DNA of 64,000 bases from Macrobrachium rosenbergii (lineage: Eukaryota > Arthropoda > Malacostraca > Decapoda > Palaemonidae): assembly GCF_040412425.1 (NCBI RefSeq), contig NC_089783.1:35879125-35943124 (forward strand), in the 5' to 3' direction. Position numbers and translations under genes: made by a program. The notes under the pieces are model-generated. The model had not been told where the DNA came from. It saw only the letters and a program-made list of their open reading frames with translations, and made no database searches. Positions 62,835 through 64,000 of the stretch are shown here, in pieces; the stretch's first letter is position 1, and each line of letters starts with the position of its first letter.

Positions 62835-63305
62835 GTTGCGATGTACTGGGTTCCACCTTCCCTGTCCTGCTGTTACCTGATCATCCTTTCTGCAGGATAC
62901 TGCAGAGTCCTTTGATGTTACCCCTTTATGCTGATAAGGCATCAGACTGAGGAAAACATCCGTTATCCAGACTTCCTGCTGTGTACTTTGATTTTCCTCT
63001 CCTTAAAGTATGTCTGTTTTATGTCTGCTGTGAATAACAACAACTTTTACTGATGATTCTGGAATACATCTGCCTTTTGATACCTGCAGTTTCCAATATA
63101 TTATCTAATGGTTCCCTTTCTGTAGGAATTTTTGTTTTTTGTTTTTTGTTTTTTTAGACGTGTTATGATTTGGCAAGGTTTACCATAAACGGTTTTCCAT
63201 TTACCAGCTCTGTTTTTTACTCGTTTCTGGAGTTTTTTTTTTTTTTTTTACATTTTAGGCGCTATATTTCGACGTTTCAGGGAAAACGGTTTTACATTTC
63301 CCTCA
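62831..63305. other. unique stretch, no gene seen
   Basis: T-rich runs near 63130 and 63235. No supported gene. Confidence 0.5.
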
Positions 63306-63537
<232 letters not shown>

Positions 63538-63760
63538 CATACACAAACTACAGGTTGAAAAATGTTACAGGCTTATCCCCACACATAGTAAGTTTTACGC
63601 TCTACAACAATTATTGTTACCAAAATGCAGTGATATTATTCAGGAAACGAGTACGTTTTACATATTTTATTTTTCGAATGTGAATTCTGGTCATTCCGGA
63701 TAGCAGAGCTGTTCTAATAACGACGAATGACATACCTAAATAAACTCTTCTGCTTATTTG

Positions 63761-64000
63761 AATGTGTTAGTTATTATAAAATATAACATGTGTTACTTAT
63801 TATAAAATATAAAATGTGTTAGTTATTATAAAATATAAAATGTTAGTTATTATAAAATATAAAATATGTCAGGTATTCTAAAATATAAAATGTATTAGTT
63901 ATCATAAAATACAAAATGTGTTAGTTATTATAAAATATAAAATATAAAATATAAAATGTGTTAGTTATTATAAAATATAAAATATGTTAGTTATTATAAA
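63761..64000 (+). repeat. ~26-bp minisatellite reaching the window edge
   Basis: The unit is TGTTAGTTATTATAAAATAT plus AAAATG, about nine copies with a local ATAAA expansion near 63930. It continues to the window end. Confidence 0.95.

Overview
The window looks like intergenic or intronic DNA from an invertebrate nuclear genome, most probably a decapod crustacean and perhaps a caridean prawn. This rests on very heavy simple-sequence content (long AT, GA/CT and AAT/ATT arrays), on Penelope-like, hAT-like and RNase H-bearing non-LTR retroelement remnants, and on two abundant dispersed families (called A and B here) that I associate from memory with prawn genomic sequence. The organism call is inference; no database was searched. 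I find no intact protein-coding host gene, no rRNA and no convincing tRNA gene. One 168-bp open segment at 22.7 kb, bounded by good splice-site sequences, is the only candidate host exon. Most long open frames are translations of AT, GA or AAT arrays or of minisatellites.

Layout. 0-5.7 kb: AT arrays, one family A copy, a ~40-bp minisatellite, a foldback and a 22-bp minisatellite that is open in several frames. 5.7-13.8 kb: one family B copy, large CA/AT arrays, composite CT and GA higher-order repeats, one A copy. 13.8-17 kb: older dispersed repeats F and G with A and C copies lodged in them. 17.75-19.5 kb: a decayed non-LTR retrotransposon (reverse transcriptase then RNase H). 19.8-22.5 kb: four more A copies. 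22.7-28 kb: the quietest part, with the candidate exon, a ~55-bp degenerate minisatellite, a GC-rich double palindrome and a near-perfect 31-bp minisatellite. 28.4-35.1 kb: A copies, GA/CT composite arrays, a 660-bp foldback and a tRNA-derived SINE. 35.5-45.5 kb: foldbacks joined to AT arrays, a C-SINE composite, B copies, a complete hAT-type MITE and a 32-bp minisatellite. 46-49.5 kb: AT arrays around a Penelope-like element with RT and GIY-YIG remnants and a hammerhead-like core nearby. 49.8-64 kb: a second SINE type, four B copies, several A and C copies, a Penelope-derived perfect inverted repeat and a terminal minisatellite.

The most unusual patterns are: family B, built as a chain of hairpins; family C, always joined to an (ATT)n tract at the same end; the repeated pairing of AT arrays with foldback DNA; and a C-(AAT)n-SINE arrangement present at two loci in opposite orientation. 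Nothing here forms an operon or pathway. The sequence reads as layered retroposition, transposition and tandem expansion.
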